This document shows positions 1 through 11,860 of a stretch of DNA of 64,000 bases, piece after piece. A program made the position numbers and the translations under genes. Below the pieces are notes generated by a model. It saw only the letters and a program-made list of their open reading frames with translations. It was not told where the DNA came from and did no database searches. The DNA lies in contig JAVLUZ010000718.1 of NCBI GenBank assembly GCA_036768485.1, forward strand, positions 62,001 to 126,000, read 5' to 3'. The first letter of the stretch is position 1. The number at the start of each line of letters is the position of its first letter. The stretch is from Mermis nigrescens (Eukaryota; Nematoda; Enoplea; Mermithida; Mermithidae).

Positions 1-238
1 CCTTTTATTGAGGTTGGTTGTTTGGTTGTTTGTTTGACCAGTTGGTTAGTTGTTTGGTTGAGTAGGTGGTTGGTTGGTTGTTTGGTTGCTAGTTGACTGG
101 TTAGTTGGCCGGTTAGTCAGCTGGTTGGTTGGCTAGTTAGTTGTTGTTTGGCTGGTTGGTTGTTTGTTTGGTTGGCTAGTTGGCTGGTTGGTTGGCCGTT
201 AGTTGGTTGGTGGGTTGGCTAGTTGGTTGGTTGTATCA
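1..238 (-). repeat. (CCAA)n-type microsatellite, degenerate, on minus strand
   Basis: The + strand is an irregular run of TTGG/TTGT/TAGT tetranucleotides. It is the reverse complement of the CCAA blocks at 2881-3300 and 5490-8300. Open frames through it encode only Gly/Trp/Leu/Val repeats produced by the tetranucleotide and are not genes. The block probably continues beyond the left edge of the window. Confidence 0.9.
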
Positions 239-400
239 TTTTCTCACTTTTTTATTCTTGGGTCAAAAAATTCTACCCCCAATCAAAAACTGTCTTTTCT
301 GGCGCCACTGCCAGCTGGGATTCAGAAGGTACCAAAGTGCCTTCTGGCGCCACCCGGTGGCGCGGCATTGCCCACCTGTGCATTCCAATGATAAACGGCT
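239..400 (-). repeat. CCAA-flanking repeat, inverted relative to 2705-2880
   Basis: This stretch, with GGCGCCA motifs and a KpnI-like GGTACC, is found again in reverse orientation at about 2705-2880. In both places it lies directly beside a CCAA/TTGG microsatellite. The microsatellite and this flank therefore appear to travel together as one repeat unit. No coding content is seen. The following stretch to about 640 is unremarkable. Confidence 0.8.
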
Positions 401-639
401 GTTAGGCCAACAGAATGGAAAATCACAAAACATGCTCCAAAAAACAAGGTTGAATCAGATCAAGCAAGACCTCCAACCACTACATTTTTCATTCGCCAAT
501 GCTCTGAAAGCCACCCTAAATCATAATCAATGGCACTAAATGATACAAGATGCCCTGCCCCTGGCCTCCACAACATGGTGCTCATTGCTGTACAAAAGAT
601 GACAACATTGTTTATGGAGATTAAGTCAAGTAAGTAAGT

Positions 640-905
640 AAGTCAAAGATAGTCCCCAAAAGTCTTTGTACATTTTGTACATGCAAATTTTTGTGTACTA
701 TAATATAGTACAGTAGCGATTTTAGTGTAGTAAAGCAGGGTTTTTGATCTTTGATGGTGTATTTGAGCTAATTTCTGGGTTTCTGATGCCAAGAATTACT
801 AAAAATTGTCTCAAAACGGCGCAAAGTGCCAAAAAATTTGACATTTTTCCCTTCTAAATGCAAATTATGCCATTTTAATGATATGTACAGTACACAACCC
901 AAATT
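640..905 (-). repeat. Single copy of the ~310-bp R1 repeat family
   Basis: This shares landmarks with the tandem copies at 12190-13240, on the opposite strand: an ACAAAGA/TCTTTGTAC segment, the phrase TACAGTAGCGATTTTAGT, a 'gggtttctgatgcc' segment and a GGCGCAAAGTGCC palindrome-like core. It is non-coding. Confidence 0.8.
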
Positions 906-1139
906 TTGCATGTGCAGTCTCCATTAACTACTGTTGCAGTCGGATTTTAGTGAGCAAACTACTACGGCCGTTTGTGGACTGCAGTGGCCACAGGATGCTG
1001 ACTGCAGTTACTTCACTGTAAGTACAGAAACATGTATAGTATTGCAGCTAGCATATTGCGTTATTTGTCACACAAGCAAAAAAAAATATTCTCAATCTGC
1101 TTCGATTTTTCGCATGTGTGCGTTTTAAAAGTGTGTGCA

Positions 1140-1725
1140 TGCTGCAGGTCCAGTCCGAGAAAAAAGGTTAAAATAGATAGAAATATTTGTGCACATCATT
1201 ATAATTCTCACTAACTCCATTGAAATCTCATCCAATAGAGATTGGGCATAAAAGTGAAAGAAAATAGTATTTCCGATGTGTGATCAATTGCATATTGCTC
1301 TGCAGCAAAAGAGCATCTTAAAATTAATTTCAGGCTGAGACACACCTGGGCGTGGGGTTTAGGGGGTATGCACCCCCCCCCAGAAACCAAAATACCCCCC
1401 CAGAAATCAAAATACCCCCCCCAGAATTCAATTTTTGAAAAATTTTTATGTCTTTTTCGTAATTTTTTGATGCCAATGGATAGTGCTTGATGAGAAACGT
1501 CGAAAAATGGTGTTTTTATCGCCATACCACCATTTTTAGGGCCATTTTTTGACCTTCAAAAAAATCTTGCACCCCCCCCCCAGAACTTTCTTGCTGCCCA
1601 CATATGGGCTGAGAGCGTCCCGCCTTTTAAAACTAATTCTTGGCCAATAAATAGCAAAAGATTTAAAAATCATATAGGCCCGAAATTTCTTTTGCCATTA
1701 GTTTTATGATTTTAAAAAGCAATTT
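1140..1725 (+). repeat. Interspersed repeat S, copy 1, interrupted by a MITE
   Basis: 1140-1340 matches 2520-2712 in direct orientation, sharing a segment with ACAGTCCGAGAAAAAA and one with AAAATTAATTTCAG. The part after the MITE, 1607-1725, matches 3330-3440, sharing the run AATCATATAGGCCC. The copy at 2520-2712 lacks the MITE and so shows the pre-insertion state of this site. Confidence 0.85.
1341..1606 (+). mobile_element. Small hAT-type MITE, copy 1, with 8-bp target duplication
   Basis: A 266-bp element begins CACACCTGGGC and ends GCCCACATATG, giving an imperfect 11-bp terminal inverted repeat. It is flanked by the perfect 8-bp duplication GGCTGAGA (1333-1340 and 1607-1614). An empty site exists at about 2702-2712. 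The interior has C-runs and a conserved AT-rich half, with no transposase. An 8-bp duplication is characteristic of the hAT superfamily, so the class call is inferred from that. Other copies lie at 13868, 17206 (both degenerate), 25677, 31390, 47584 and 61506. Confidence 0.93.
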
Positions 1726-2290
1726 ACTCCATTATAACCCCCTATATTTAGTTGCTGCATATTTGAAATTTTTGTCAAATTAGACTTAATAATAAATATC
1801 ATACTGCCTTTAAAATAAAAATTGATAAAAAGCTTCTGATTATCCGCTTTCAAAAATATTTTATATCTTCACTTTTTTCATTTGTTTACAATATGTACAT
1901 CAATGATTCAGTTCAGAAGTGAAATACATCATATGGTGTCTGTCTACCCAGGCAAGCATATAGTTCAACAAATATTGACCGTTCTATTATTTTGTGCAAA
2001 TTTTATTCTGACCAGCCACCTTGCTTTGCAATTTTTTTTATTCATTTAAAATACTTATATATGCGTATCTACCATTTTGTATTTAGTCTATTCAGCGGAG
2101 ACATGTATTCAATGCAAGGCTTGAAAATACAGCAACAAATTATTACCTCTTGTTATTTCAATACACAAATTCACCAAGATTTTGCTCCTGTTCCCTGCCC
2201 TGTTTTTGACTGACAAAGCATAAATTATGCTAATCCGATAGTGAATTGGCTTGCATAGGCAACAGGCTGTGTGTAAAATTTTAAGGCTGT
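1725..2290 (+). repeat. Left arm of a large imperfect inverted repeat
   Basis: This arm pairs with 3770-4255 read on the opposite strand. Shared landmarks in order are a segment near 1740 (ATAACCCCCTA / TAGGGGTTAGAAT), 'aaaagcttctgatta', 'ttcagaagtgaaatacatcatatggtg', 'gttctattattttgtgcaaa' and the 'gcaacaggc' region near 2265. Short open frames inside it do not resemble known proteins. Confidence 0.85.
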
Positions 2291-2519
2291 GCATAAAACT
2301 TTAATGTCCTGCATAAAAAGTATGTTGAATTTGGACTTGAATTAGAGTTCCTTGCATGGAGATTTCAAATGTAGCGCCACTGTGATCTACTACAATTACC
2401 AACTGCAGTAGAACACAAGCGCTTCAAACGTAGCCATGCATGTTTGGCCATAGTAAGATTGTGTTTGGCCTAAGTAGATCACAGCTAGCATGCTTTGATT
2501 TATTGCATGCATGCGTTTC

Positions 2520-2712
2520 AAAAGTGTATGCATGCGGTAGGTACAGTCCGAGAAAAAAAGATAAAAATAGATAGGAATATTCATGCATATCATTATAATT
2601 CTCATTTGCTCCATTGGAATCTCATCTAAGAGATAATGTGCATCCTGTGTGCAATCAATTGCATATTTCTCTGCTGCAAAAGTGCATTTTAAAATTAATT
2701 TCAGCCTGAGTG
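2520..2712 (+). repeat. Interspersed repeat S, copy 2 (empty MITE site)
   Basis: This is a direct repeat of 1140-1340. At its end, 'ttcagcctgagtgtgtcccgc' reads straight through the position where copy 1 is split by the MITE at 1341-1606. It then runs into the CCAA-flanking repeat rather than the 1607-1725 sequence; that portion resumes at 3330. Confidence 0.85.
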
Positions 2713-2880
2713 TGTCCCGCACAGGTGAGCAATGCCACGCCACCCGCGCCTCTAGGTGGCGCCAGAAGGCACTTTGGTACCTTCAGAACCCAAGCTGGGT
2801 GGCGTCAGAAAAAAATAGTTTATGATTGGGGGAAGGTAGAATGCTTTGAACCAAAAATAAAAAAGTGAGAAAATACCATC
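2705..2880 (+). repeat. CCAA-flanking repeat, second copy
   Basis: This is the reverse complement of about 239-400 with moderate divergence. It shares GGTGGCGCCAGAAGGCACT and GGTACCTTCAGAA-type segments and leads directly into the CCAA block at 2881. Confidence 0.85.
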
Positions 2881-3300
2881 CAACTAGCCAACCAACCAAC
2901 CAACTAACAGGCCAACTAATCAGCCAAACAAACAACCAACCAACCAGACAAACAACCAACCAATTAGCCAACCAACCAACCAACTAACCAGCCAACTAGA
3001 CCACCAAATAAACAACCAACCAAACACATACCCAATCAAGCAATAACCAACAGGCCAAACAAACAAACAACCAACCAACCAACTAGCCAATCCCTCAACC
3101 AACTGACTAGCCAACCCACCAACAAACTAACTGGCCAACCAACCAACCGACCAACTAGCCAACCACCACTCAACCAACCAACTAGCCAACCAACTAACCA
3201 ACAAACCAACTAGCCAACCAACCAACCAACCAGCCGGCTAAACAAGCACCCAACTAGCCAACCAAACAACCATCCAACTGGCCAACCAACCTCAACAGAG
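2881..3300 (+). repeat. (CCAA)n microsatellite block
   Basis: About 420 bp of degenerate CCAA/AACC/TAGC tetranucleotides. Together with 2705-2880 it separates two halves of repeat S (2520-2712 and 3330-3440) that are contiguous around the MITE in copy 1. It therefore behaves like an insertion into that repeat. Confidence 0.92.
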
Positions 3301-3329
3301 GGGACCCCAGTACCTTCAGAACCAAAATC

Positions 3330-3440
3330 CATTGCCCAGGTGCATATTAAAACAAATTCATGGTCAATTAAGAGCAAAAGATTAAAAATCATATAGGCCC
3401 TAAATTTCTTTTGCCATTAGTTATATGATTTTAAAAAGCG
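3330..3440 (+). repeat. Interspersed repeat S, right part of copy 2
   Basis: This matches 1630-1725 in direct orientation, with the shared segments AGCAAAAGATT and AATCATATAGGCCC and the 'tttcttttgccattagtt' phrase. The following 3441-3769 is AT-rich with no recognisable feature. Confidence 0.8.
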
Positions 3441-3769
3441 CATCTTTTCAACTGAATTAAAATTAGAAATAAAATTGAAGCGAATTGCTCTATTCTTTTG
3501 GAGGAAAATGTTTTTCAAAAGGTAATTTCCTTCTTCTACAAACCATATTTTTCACTATTATGTATACTGCAAAATTAGGAAGAGAGAATGAATAGTGAAT
3601 GTAAGGTCTAAGCTAAATATAGAATTTAATAAAATAGTGAAATCCAGATGACAAGTAGTTTGGCAAATTAATTGTACATCATGCATAGTGCACTGAGTTA
3701 TTTTGGTTGCAATATTTCGATTTATTCCAAGTTAAGCAAAGTCGAAATTCAATGCTCAATTACTACACT

Positions 3770-4255
3770 TTTTACGCAGGAGATTCAAGTTTTACGCATG
3801 GCCTGTTGCGTATGCAAGCCAATTGGCTATCTGATTAGCATAATTTATGCGTCCTCAGTCAAACAGAGAGCAGGGAATGCGAGCTGAATAGAATAAATAC
3901 AAAATGGTAGATACACATATATTAGTACTTTAATTGAACTAGAAAAATTGTGAAGGAAGCTGGCTGGTCATAATAAAATTTGTGCAAAATAATAGAACGG
4001 GCAATATTTTTTGAACTATATGCTTGTCTGCAGAGACAGACACCATATGATGTATTTCACTTCTGAACTGAATATATTATTAATGTACATATTGTAAATA
4101 AATGAAAAAAGTGACGATACAAAATATTTTTGAAAGCCAATAATCAGGAGCTTTTTATCAATTTTGTATTTATAGGCATTATATTTATTATTTAGTTTAT
4201 TTTAACAAAAATTTTTAATATGCAGCACCTAAATTCTAGGGGTTAGAATGGGGTA
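3770..4255 (-). repeat. Right arm of a large imperfect inverted repeat
   Basis: Reverse complement partner of 1725-2290, separated from it by about 1.5 kb that contains the repeat S / CCAA material. The arms differ by many substitutions and small indels, so the structure is old rather than a recent palindrome. Confidence 0.85.
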
Positions 4256-5066
4256 AATCGCCAAAAATATCACTTAAAATAGAATCTGGGGTCTACAGTA
4301 ATTCGCAGGGGTATTTCAACTTCTGGGGTCACAATCCCACCATGGCCATTTGTGGCCACAAGGAAGAAGCATCAATGGTTTTTGATACAAAATTGTATAT
4401 GTTTCATCATTCCAGAATCCCCATGCTGTGCTGGTATGACAGATGGTGAAGTTAATTATTGTTGTTTTCAGCATTTTTAAAAGAATCAAATAAAGATTTA
4501 TGATTAATTGAATTCATTCATTCTAAAACTAATTTTAAATATCAATTTTTGAATTCCTGTCTAGTCGCATTCCATGTCAGTTCCCCTCAAATATTACTAA
4601 TTGTATCATTATGTAAATATTGATATAAAATTATGTAATAGAAGTATAATTATTTTTTCCAATCACTTCAGATGCTTGTTCAGTTTAATTTTTCCAACAA
4701 AATAAATTTCAATTTTTCCAACAAAATAGATTTTTGTTCTCCCATGCCTCTGTCAAATGAACAGTCAGTCTGGCTATTTTTATCTTTCCGATTCATGCTG
4801 CGTACAGCAGGCACAAAGCACGTACTTAGGCGCACAGAGAACCTTCCACGCTGTAGGCAGCATGCATTAAACCTACAACATGCATAAAACGATCATCAAT
4901 GTATTGATTAACGGCATGGTTGTATTTAGTGATTGACCAGAGATCCGGCTCTGGCTCCAGCCTCCGGCAAATCTGGCCATTGGCCGGAGGACATCCAAAA
5001 ATCGGTTGGAGGTCAGAGAATTTTTCGTTTTTGGCATAGCGACCAAAAGTACTAATTAAATACATC
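4256..5066. other. Non-coding interval, no feature recognised
   Basis: AT-rich sequence with only short chance frames. A short locally repetitive stretch occurs near 4690-4730 (a 'ttttccaacaaaata' phrase twice), and a cluster of GGCCGGAG/CTCCGGC-type bases near 4945-4990. I see no exon-like signal. Confidence 0.6.
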
Positions 5067-5321
5067 ATGCTTTTTAAATTTAGCCAGAGCACAATAAAAT
5101 TGCAGAAAAAGAAAATAGCACCAAATAAAGTTCCTATCACCACCAGAATCGTAAGATATCAATTTTTGGAGGAAAGAAAATTACATACTCCATTGATTGA
5201 TTCATGCAATCACTGTGAAAATTACTGTATAAAATTTGTGTTAAGACTGGAAATTGTAGATAGAGATGATATTGATGATTCTATAGATACCGTGAGCAAT
5301 GAAAATGTTATAGACACTTAG
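5067..5321 (+). other. 84-codon ATG open frame of unknown status
   Basis: This is one of few frames here that starts at a true ATG outside a repeat. The predicted product begins with a Lys-rich stretch, has a Cys-rich HCENYC segment near residues 49-54 and ends with an acidic tail rich in Asp. I recognise no family. Length and composition are within what chance gives in AT-rich DNA. There are no convincing splice sites or neighbouring exons, so I do not call it a gene. Confidence 0.15.
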
Positions 5322-5489
5322 CTATACATGGACAAATGGTTCAACTTAGTTCAACCTGATATCAATAAGAGCCAAGTCAGTATCAGTGGTAAGACCTGCA
5401 TGTATCAATTAAATAATTTCCACAAAAAAAGCAAAAATAGTGATGGAAAAAACAGAAAAATATAAGAAAATGCACAGAAACGAAACCAA

Positions 5490-8300
5490 TGAATCAAACA
5501 ACCAACCAACCAAACAACCAACCAACCAACCAAACAACCAACCATTCAACAAACCGACCAACGAACTAACCAATCAACCAACCAACCAAACAACCAACCA
5601 ACCAAATGACCAACCAACCAACCAATCAAATGACCAACCAACCAATTAACCAACCAACAAAACAAACAATTGACCAACCAAAAAAGCAACCAACCAACCA
5701 ACCAATGAACCAACCAACCAACCAACCAACCAACCAACCAACCAGTCAACCAACCAATCAACCAACCAACCAATCAACCAACCAACCAACCAATCAATCA
5801 ACCAACCAACCAACCAACCAACCAACCAACCAACCAAACAACCAACCAACCAAACAACCAAACAACCAAGCAAACAACCAACAAAACAAACAATCAACCA
5901 ACCAACCAACCATACAATCAATCAACCACCTAATCAAACAACCAACCAACCATCAACCAAACAACCAATCAATCAATTAATTAACCAAGCAACCAATCAA
6001 CCATTCAACCAACCAGCCAACCAACCAATCAATCAACCAACCAAGAACCAACCAATGAATCAAACAAACAACCAAACAACCTTTCAATGAACCGACCAAC
6101 CAACTAAGCAATCAACCAACCAACCAAACAACAAGCCAACCAAACAACTAACCAACTAAACGACCAACTAACCAACCAAATGACCAACCAACCAATTAAC
6201 CAACCAACAAAACAACCAATTAAGCAACCAACCAAACAACCAACCAAACAACCAACCAACCAAACAAACAACCAAACAACCAATTAATCAATCAAGCAAC
6301 CAACCAACCAACCAAACCAACCAACCAACCAACCAACTAACCAACCAAACAACCAACCAAACAACCAAACAACCAACCAAACAACCAACCAACCAAACAA
6401 TCAACCAACCAACCAACCAACCAAACAATCAATCAACCAACTAACCAAACAACCAACCAACCATCAACCAATTAACCAATTAATTAACCAACCAGTCAAT
6501 CAACCAACCAACAACCAATCAATGAATCAAACAACCAACCAACCACACCACCAACCAACCATTCAACAAACTAACCAACCAACTAACCAATCAACCAACA
6601 AACCTAACAACCAACCAACCAAATGACCAACCAACCAAATGACCAACCAACCAATTAACCAACCAACAAAACAACCAATTAACCAACCAAACAAGCAACC
6701 AACCAACCACCCAACCAACCAATCAATCAGGCAAACAACCAACCAAACCAACCAACCAACCAACCAAACAACCAACCAACCAACCAAACAAACAACCAAA
6801 CAACCAACCAACCAACCAAACAGCCAACCAACAAAACAATCAATGAACCTACCAGCCAAACAATCAATCAACCAACTAACCAAACAACCAACCAACTATC
6901 AACCAAACAACAAATTAACCAATTAATTAAGCAACCAACCAATCAACCATTCAACCAACCAGCCAACCAACCAATCAATCAAATAACCAACAACCAACCA
7001 ATGGATCAAACAACCAACCAAACAAACAACCAAGCAACCAACCATTCAACAAACCAACCAACCAACTAACCAATCAACCAGCCAACCAAACAACCAACCA
7101 ACCAAACGACCAACCAACCAACCAAACGACCAACCAACCAACCAAATGACCACCAACCAATTAACCAATTAACAAAACAACCAATTAACCAACCAAACAA
7201 GCAACCAACCAACTAACCAACCAACAAACCAACCAATCAATCAAGCAACCAACCAACCAGAACCAACCAACCAAAGAAACAACCAACCAAACAACCAACC
7301 AACCAACCAAACAATCAACCAACCAACCAACCAAACAATCAATCAACCAACTAACCAAACAAACAACCAACCATCAACCAAACAACCAATCAACCAATTA
7401 ATTAACCAACCAACAATACAACCATTCAACCAACCAGCCAACCAACCAATCAATCAACCAACCAACAACCAACCAATGAATCAAACAAGCAACCAACCAA
7501 ACAACCACCCAACCATTCAACAAACCGACCAACCAACTAACCAATCAACCAACCAACCAAACAACCAACCAACCAAACGACCAACCAACTAGCCAAATGC
7601 TCCAACCAACCAATTAACCAACCAAACAAGCAACCAACAAACCAAACAACCAACCAACCAACCAACCAACCAATCAATCAAGCAACCAACCAACCAACCA
7701 ACCAAACCAACCAACCAACCAAACAACCAACCAACCAACCAAACAACCAACCAACCAAACAATAAACCAACCAACCAACCAACCAACCAACCACCAACCA
7801 ACCAACCAAACAATCAATCAACCAACTAACCAAACAACCAGTCAACCATCAAGCAAACAACCAATCAACCAATTAATTAACCAACCAATCAATCAACCAT
7901 TCAACCAACCAGCCAAACAACCAATCAATCAACCATTCAACCAACCAGCCAAACAACCAATCAATCAACCATTCAACCAACCAGCCAAACAACCAATCAA
8001 TCAAACAACTAACAACCAACCAATGAATCAAACAACCAACCAACCAAGCAATCAACCAACCAACCATTCAACAAACCGACCAACCAACTGACCAATCAAC
8101 CAACCAACCAAAGAAACAACCTACCAAACAACCAACCAACCAAATGACCAACCAACCAACCAATTAACCAACCAACAAAACAACCAATTAACCAACCAAA
8201 CAAGCAACCAACCAACCAACCAACCAACCAATCAATCAAGCAACCAACCAACCAAACTAACCAACCAACCAACCAACAAACCAACAAACCAAACAACCAT
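5490..8300 (+). repeat. 2.8-kb CCAA-type microsatellite with ~480-bp higher-order period
   Basis: Nearly pure AACC/CCAA/AACA/ATCA tetranucleotide sequence. A landmark beginning CCATTCAACAAACCGACC (or a close variant) recurs near 5541, 6080, 6558, 7041, 7514 and 8065. That spacing of about 473-551 bp shows the block has been amplified in larger units. Open frames on both strands (Asn-Gln-Pro-Thr on +, Gly-Trp-Leu-Val on -) come from the tetranucleotide and are not genes. Confidence 0.93.
7897..8004 (+). repeat. Three 36-bp direct repeats nested in the CCAA array
   Basis: Units begin CCATTCAACCAACC at 7897, 7933 and 7969 and are practically identical over 36 bp. This is a local, recent expansion inside the larger array. 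Confidence 0.9.
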
Positions 8301-8489
8301 TTTGTAAGAGGGCAACAAACCAAATAACTGGGAAACTGGTATTGATGGGAAGAGCAACCTGTGTCCATATATGCACTTGGCTGCAAAATGATGACAAGAT
8401 TGTTGAGTAATTTTGAATAACAGTTTGTTGAATGTCGTCAGTTTTTTTTGTACATGGTCTCTTTGCATGTAGGACAGACAGTTACTCAT

Positions 8490-8960
8490 TTCGGCGCAAA
8501 GAGCCGATAATTTTCAAGAATTTTACACCTTTTTACAGTTTTTGTCTTCCCAAAAATCTTTGTACACTTTGTACACTTAAACTTTTGGGTACAATAATAT
8601 GGTACAGTAGCGATTTTAGTATGGTAGAAAAAGGATTTCCACGACTTTTGGTAGTGTATTTTAGCTAATTTATGGGTCTCAAAGGACAAAAATCCCTAAG
8701 AACCGTCTTAAAAATTTGGAAATTTGAAAAAATTCGAAATTTTTCCTATTGAATTGCAACTCCTGCCATTATGAAGATATATAGAAGACACAATTACTCA
8801 TTTTGGCATGAAGCGCCGAAAAGTTTTGCTAATTTCATACCTTTTTGCAATTTTTGTCCTCCCAAAAATCTTTGTACATGTACAAAGACAGTCAGAAAAA
8901 GTATTTGTACATCGGTAAAAACCTTTGCAGAGTACAAAAAACACTGATCAGAGACACAGT
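8490..8960 (-). repeat. R1 repeat family, about one and a half tandem copies
   Basis: Two successive segments carry the same landmarks as 12190-13240 on the opposite strand: GGCGCAAAGAGCCG near 8492, then GGCATGAAGCGCCGAAAAG near 8805. Each is followed by a 'tttttgtc-tcccaaaaatctttgtaca' segment. The 'acagtagcgattttagta' phrase lies near 8604. Non-coding. Confidence 0.8.
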
Positions 8961-9129
8961 CACAACTTAGTGCACTGCTGATTGTTTGCATATTCCATTT
9001 GTTGCACCATTTCTGAACTGAACCTATCCTGTAACAAAGAAACTAACAAATAAATGTGCAAGCATACAGACATGTGGGAAAAATTGATAGGACATGGTGG
9101 TTTGGTAGGAACAACACAATGCTATGTTA

Positions 9130-9225
9130 ACGGACTCGGACCCAAGGTTGATAAAAATTTTGGACCTGGACCCGACTTTCCTAAAATGTTGGACCCGGAC
9201 CCAAATTTTCCAAAAAAAGTTGACC
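9130..9225 (+). repeat. Short ~30-bp tandem repeat with GGACCCGGACCC motif
   Basis: The phrase 'ggaccyggaccc' followed by an A/T-rich spacer occurs about three times in succession. It accounts for the apparent Pro/Asp-rich short frames here. No further feature is seen up to about 9240. Confidence 0.65.
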
Positions 9226-9239
9226 CAGCACAACCCTAG

Positions 9240-11195
9240 AACCTACGACAATAAAGATCAGAGCACAATTGATTGAATCATATGCATTGCTTTCCGGGAA
9301 GCTCGTAAAAAATATCACACAAAAATTAGTCCAGAGCATGGGCGTATGCATGGAGGGGGCGACTGTTTCCTCCTCCCTTTAGCCCAAAGCTAATTTTGTA
9401 GAGGTAAAGAAATGCATGAAAATTAGAAGCTTTTCATCATGGAAAATATCAAAATTTTCGGCACTTGGTGACATAGAATCATTATTATTGTCAATTCCGG
9501 CCCAAGTGTGGCCAAAAAACGTCATTTTTCACAGCTTATTGGGAAAAAATCATTTTTGGAAAAATTTGAATTTTATGAGTCTAACCGATAAAGCCTATTT
9601 GGAAACGTCAACAAATGCAATTTATTTGGTGCCTCAGTGAGCATTCCCCGCAATATAGGGTCAACAATTTCGGACCGCCCCCTCTCCCGCTCAAGAAATC
9701 TTGTGTACATCCCCAGATTAGAATTCGAGTTGGGTCCCACAAGGACCAGTCGAATAAACATTCTGAACATTGCTTTAGAGACTTCGCATATGGCCCACTA
9801 CTGATTTTGTCACAAGAAAGCCAAAAAATTTTGAAAATTGCAGCAAGATTGTTTTTCAGGGCAATGTCACTTGACCTAGAAAGTCCACCTGTCTGAATGT
9901 TGCCGAAAACATTGGAGAGAATCTTAGGGGAGAAAAGGGTTATTTGGCACTTGGTACGCACTATGTCCAAAGAGTTTAAGTGGCTGTACTTTTTTCGAGA
10001 CTGATTCAACCACAGCTGCTTGATAATATAAGCAAACTATGTTTTACATACATAAATATCTACTGATGTATCCAAAAACCAACAAAATTTACAGAGGATT
10101 CGAAATAATTGCCCAGTATCTTTAAGGAAATGATGACACTGAATTGACAGACAAGAATGCCTAGTCAGACTAAAATAAATCGTCAAATAATGATTATACA
10201 TATGCAGACCAAAGAATCCTTAAAGATTTTTGAATGTTAAGAGTGTAGTACTTCAAAATTTACACCTACGATCCAGGGGTTTGAGGGACCAGCCCCCCCC
10301 TCAAGGAAAATTTTCACTTGCTCCCAGACATTTTTGCACAGCCGCTACCACAGAATTTGCAAATTTTCAAAAATTTCCTAGGATATTCCGAAAATTTGAA
10401 GAAAAGGAGCTTTTAATGCGTTTTTGGCTATTTATCTGCTCAGAAGTGTCAAATTTTTGGTACTTTGCGTTGTGTCATCTACTCATCTTTGACTATATTT
10501 TGTTCAATTTTTTCGATTCTTTTTTAACCTGTCAGCAATTCTGATTTTTCATATTGCATTAAATTGATCTATTTTCAATTTTAATTCGTCAAGAGGTTGT
10601 CACAAAAAATCTATTTAGTCATTGAATGATTCAGAGAAAAACAGAAACGATTTTGCAAGACTTTTAGTGTACCTATTCGTAAATTTGTTTCAACAAATTT
10701 TCAACTATGACTTGAATTAGCAAGGCCTTTGCTTATTTTTCCATGCATATTAAAAGAACAAGAATATAATTTTATTGGAGTGTAAGCACACGCATAACTA
10801 AAAAATGAATAAGATTGAAACATTAAGGAAGATTGATTTTAAAAAGTAAATTTTCAAAAGTTAAAAACTCACGAGTCAAAATGAAAAATTTAGCCTTTGA
10901 TACCTGATAGGAATTAAGCTTGTAAAAGCTAAAGATGTTTACCCTTCCTGCTTCTTCCACTTCTGAGTGAGCACTGGTGCACGGGGCTTCGTCCGTGTCC
11001 CAGGTCACTGAAATTCTTACATTGAATTTTATCAGAATCTTCGAATTCATTTCGGACAATCTAAAGCATAAAATACAAAGCATTGATAGCCTACAGCCTT
11101 ATCAAAGCACTCATAATAAACTTTCCCGTTGCTCAATGGCAAAACTGCATCAGAATTCAAAATACACTTGTAGCCTAATTTTTGCGAATCCATAC
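9240..11195. other. Non-coding interval, low-copy degenerate repeats only
   Basis: No exon-like frame or RNA gene is visible. C-rich patches near 9340-9375, 9680-9700 and 10290-10300 resemble ends of old small transposons, but I could not define their termini or target duplications. Confidence 0.5.
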
Positions 11196-11520
11196 ATACA
11201 GGCCTGTAAGCAGGATTTTATTTACAGGAAGCCGAAAAATTTTTAAGGCCAGATATATCGAGAACTATTAGGAGAGAGGCGAAAATATAGGCACTTTTGA
11301 GCGTATCTCAACGAGCTCTATATACATGATGAAGAGAAATTTTGAAAAAGTGTTCAAAAATTTTTTAAAACTTTCATTCACATAATTTGATATACATGTC
11401 AAAATTTTATCATTTAAACCGATTTCTCATTGCTTAATTGACGAATTATTTCATTATCTCTTGCCTTTGTACATAACCATTATGCCTTACAGAAAAAACA
11501 ATACAGACAATGAATAATTC
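11196..11520 (+). repeat. Interspersed repeat C, copy 1
   Basis: Matches 18099-18420 in the same orientation. Landmarks in order are 'caggcctgta', 'tcgagaactatt', 'ttttgagcgtatctcaacgag', 'gatttctcat' and 'cctttgta'. The copies differ by substitutions and small indels. No coding potential is seen. Confidence 0.85.
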
Positions 11521-11860
11521 GGTGCTAGGCGCAAAAAAAGATTGACATATTCTGCATGACAAGCTCAAATTTGAGCGGTTTCGAGCGGAGCTAGAAGTCA
11601 AAAAACATATATAAACAATAAAAACGGCACGAAGGGCCAAAAAAGTTCATGTTTCTTATGTCATAAGTCAAATTTGAGCTGTTTTGAATGAGCTAGAAGG
11701 CAAAAACTATCGCTGTTTAAAGGATCCGCGCACAGCGCCAGAAAAAATTGACTTGCTCCCTATGTCTAACTCAAATTCGAGCGACTTTTTGTGGTTTAGA
11801 AGACAAAAATATACTAAGCAATAAATCCGGTGTGAAGCGTGGGAGAGGCACTTCGCCAAT
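11519..11860 (+). repeat. Tandem repeat of ~101-105 bp, three units plus a partial
   Basis: Units start near 11519, 11625, 11726 and 11827. Each opens with a variant of CGGCGCGAAGCGCC, then a 'tca-atttgagc' segment, an 'agctagaagncaaaaa' segment and an A/T-rich tail. The repeat directly follows repeat C; in the second copy of repeat C only the first unit-like part (18410-18480) is visible. Confidence 0.75.

Noticed and set aside
5440..8490. Long open frames on both strands encoding Asn-Gln-Pro-Thr or Gly-Trp-Leu-Val repeats
   Set aside because: They follow directly from the CCAA tetranucleotide and are open in several frames on both strands at once; no start context or domain.
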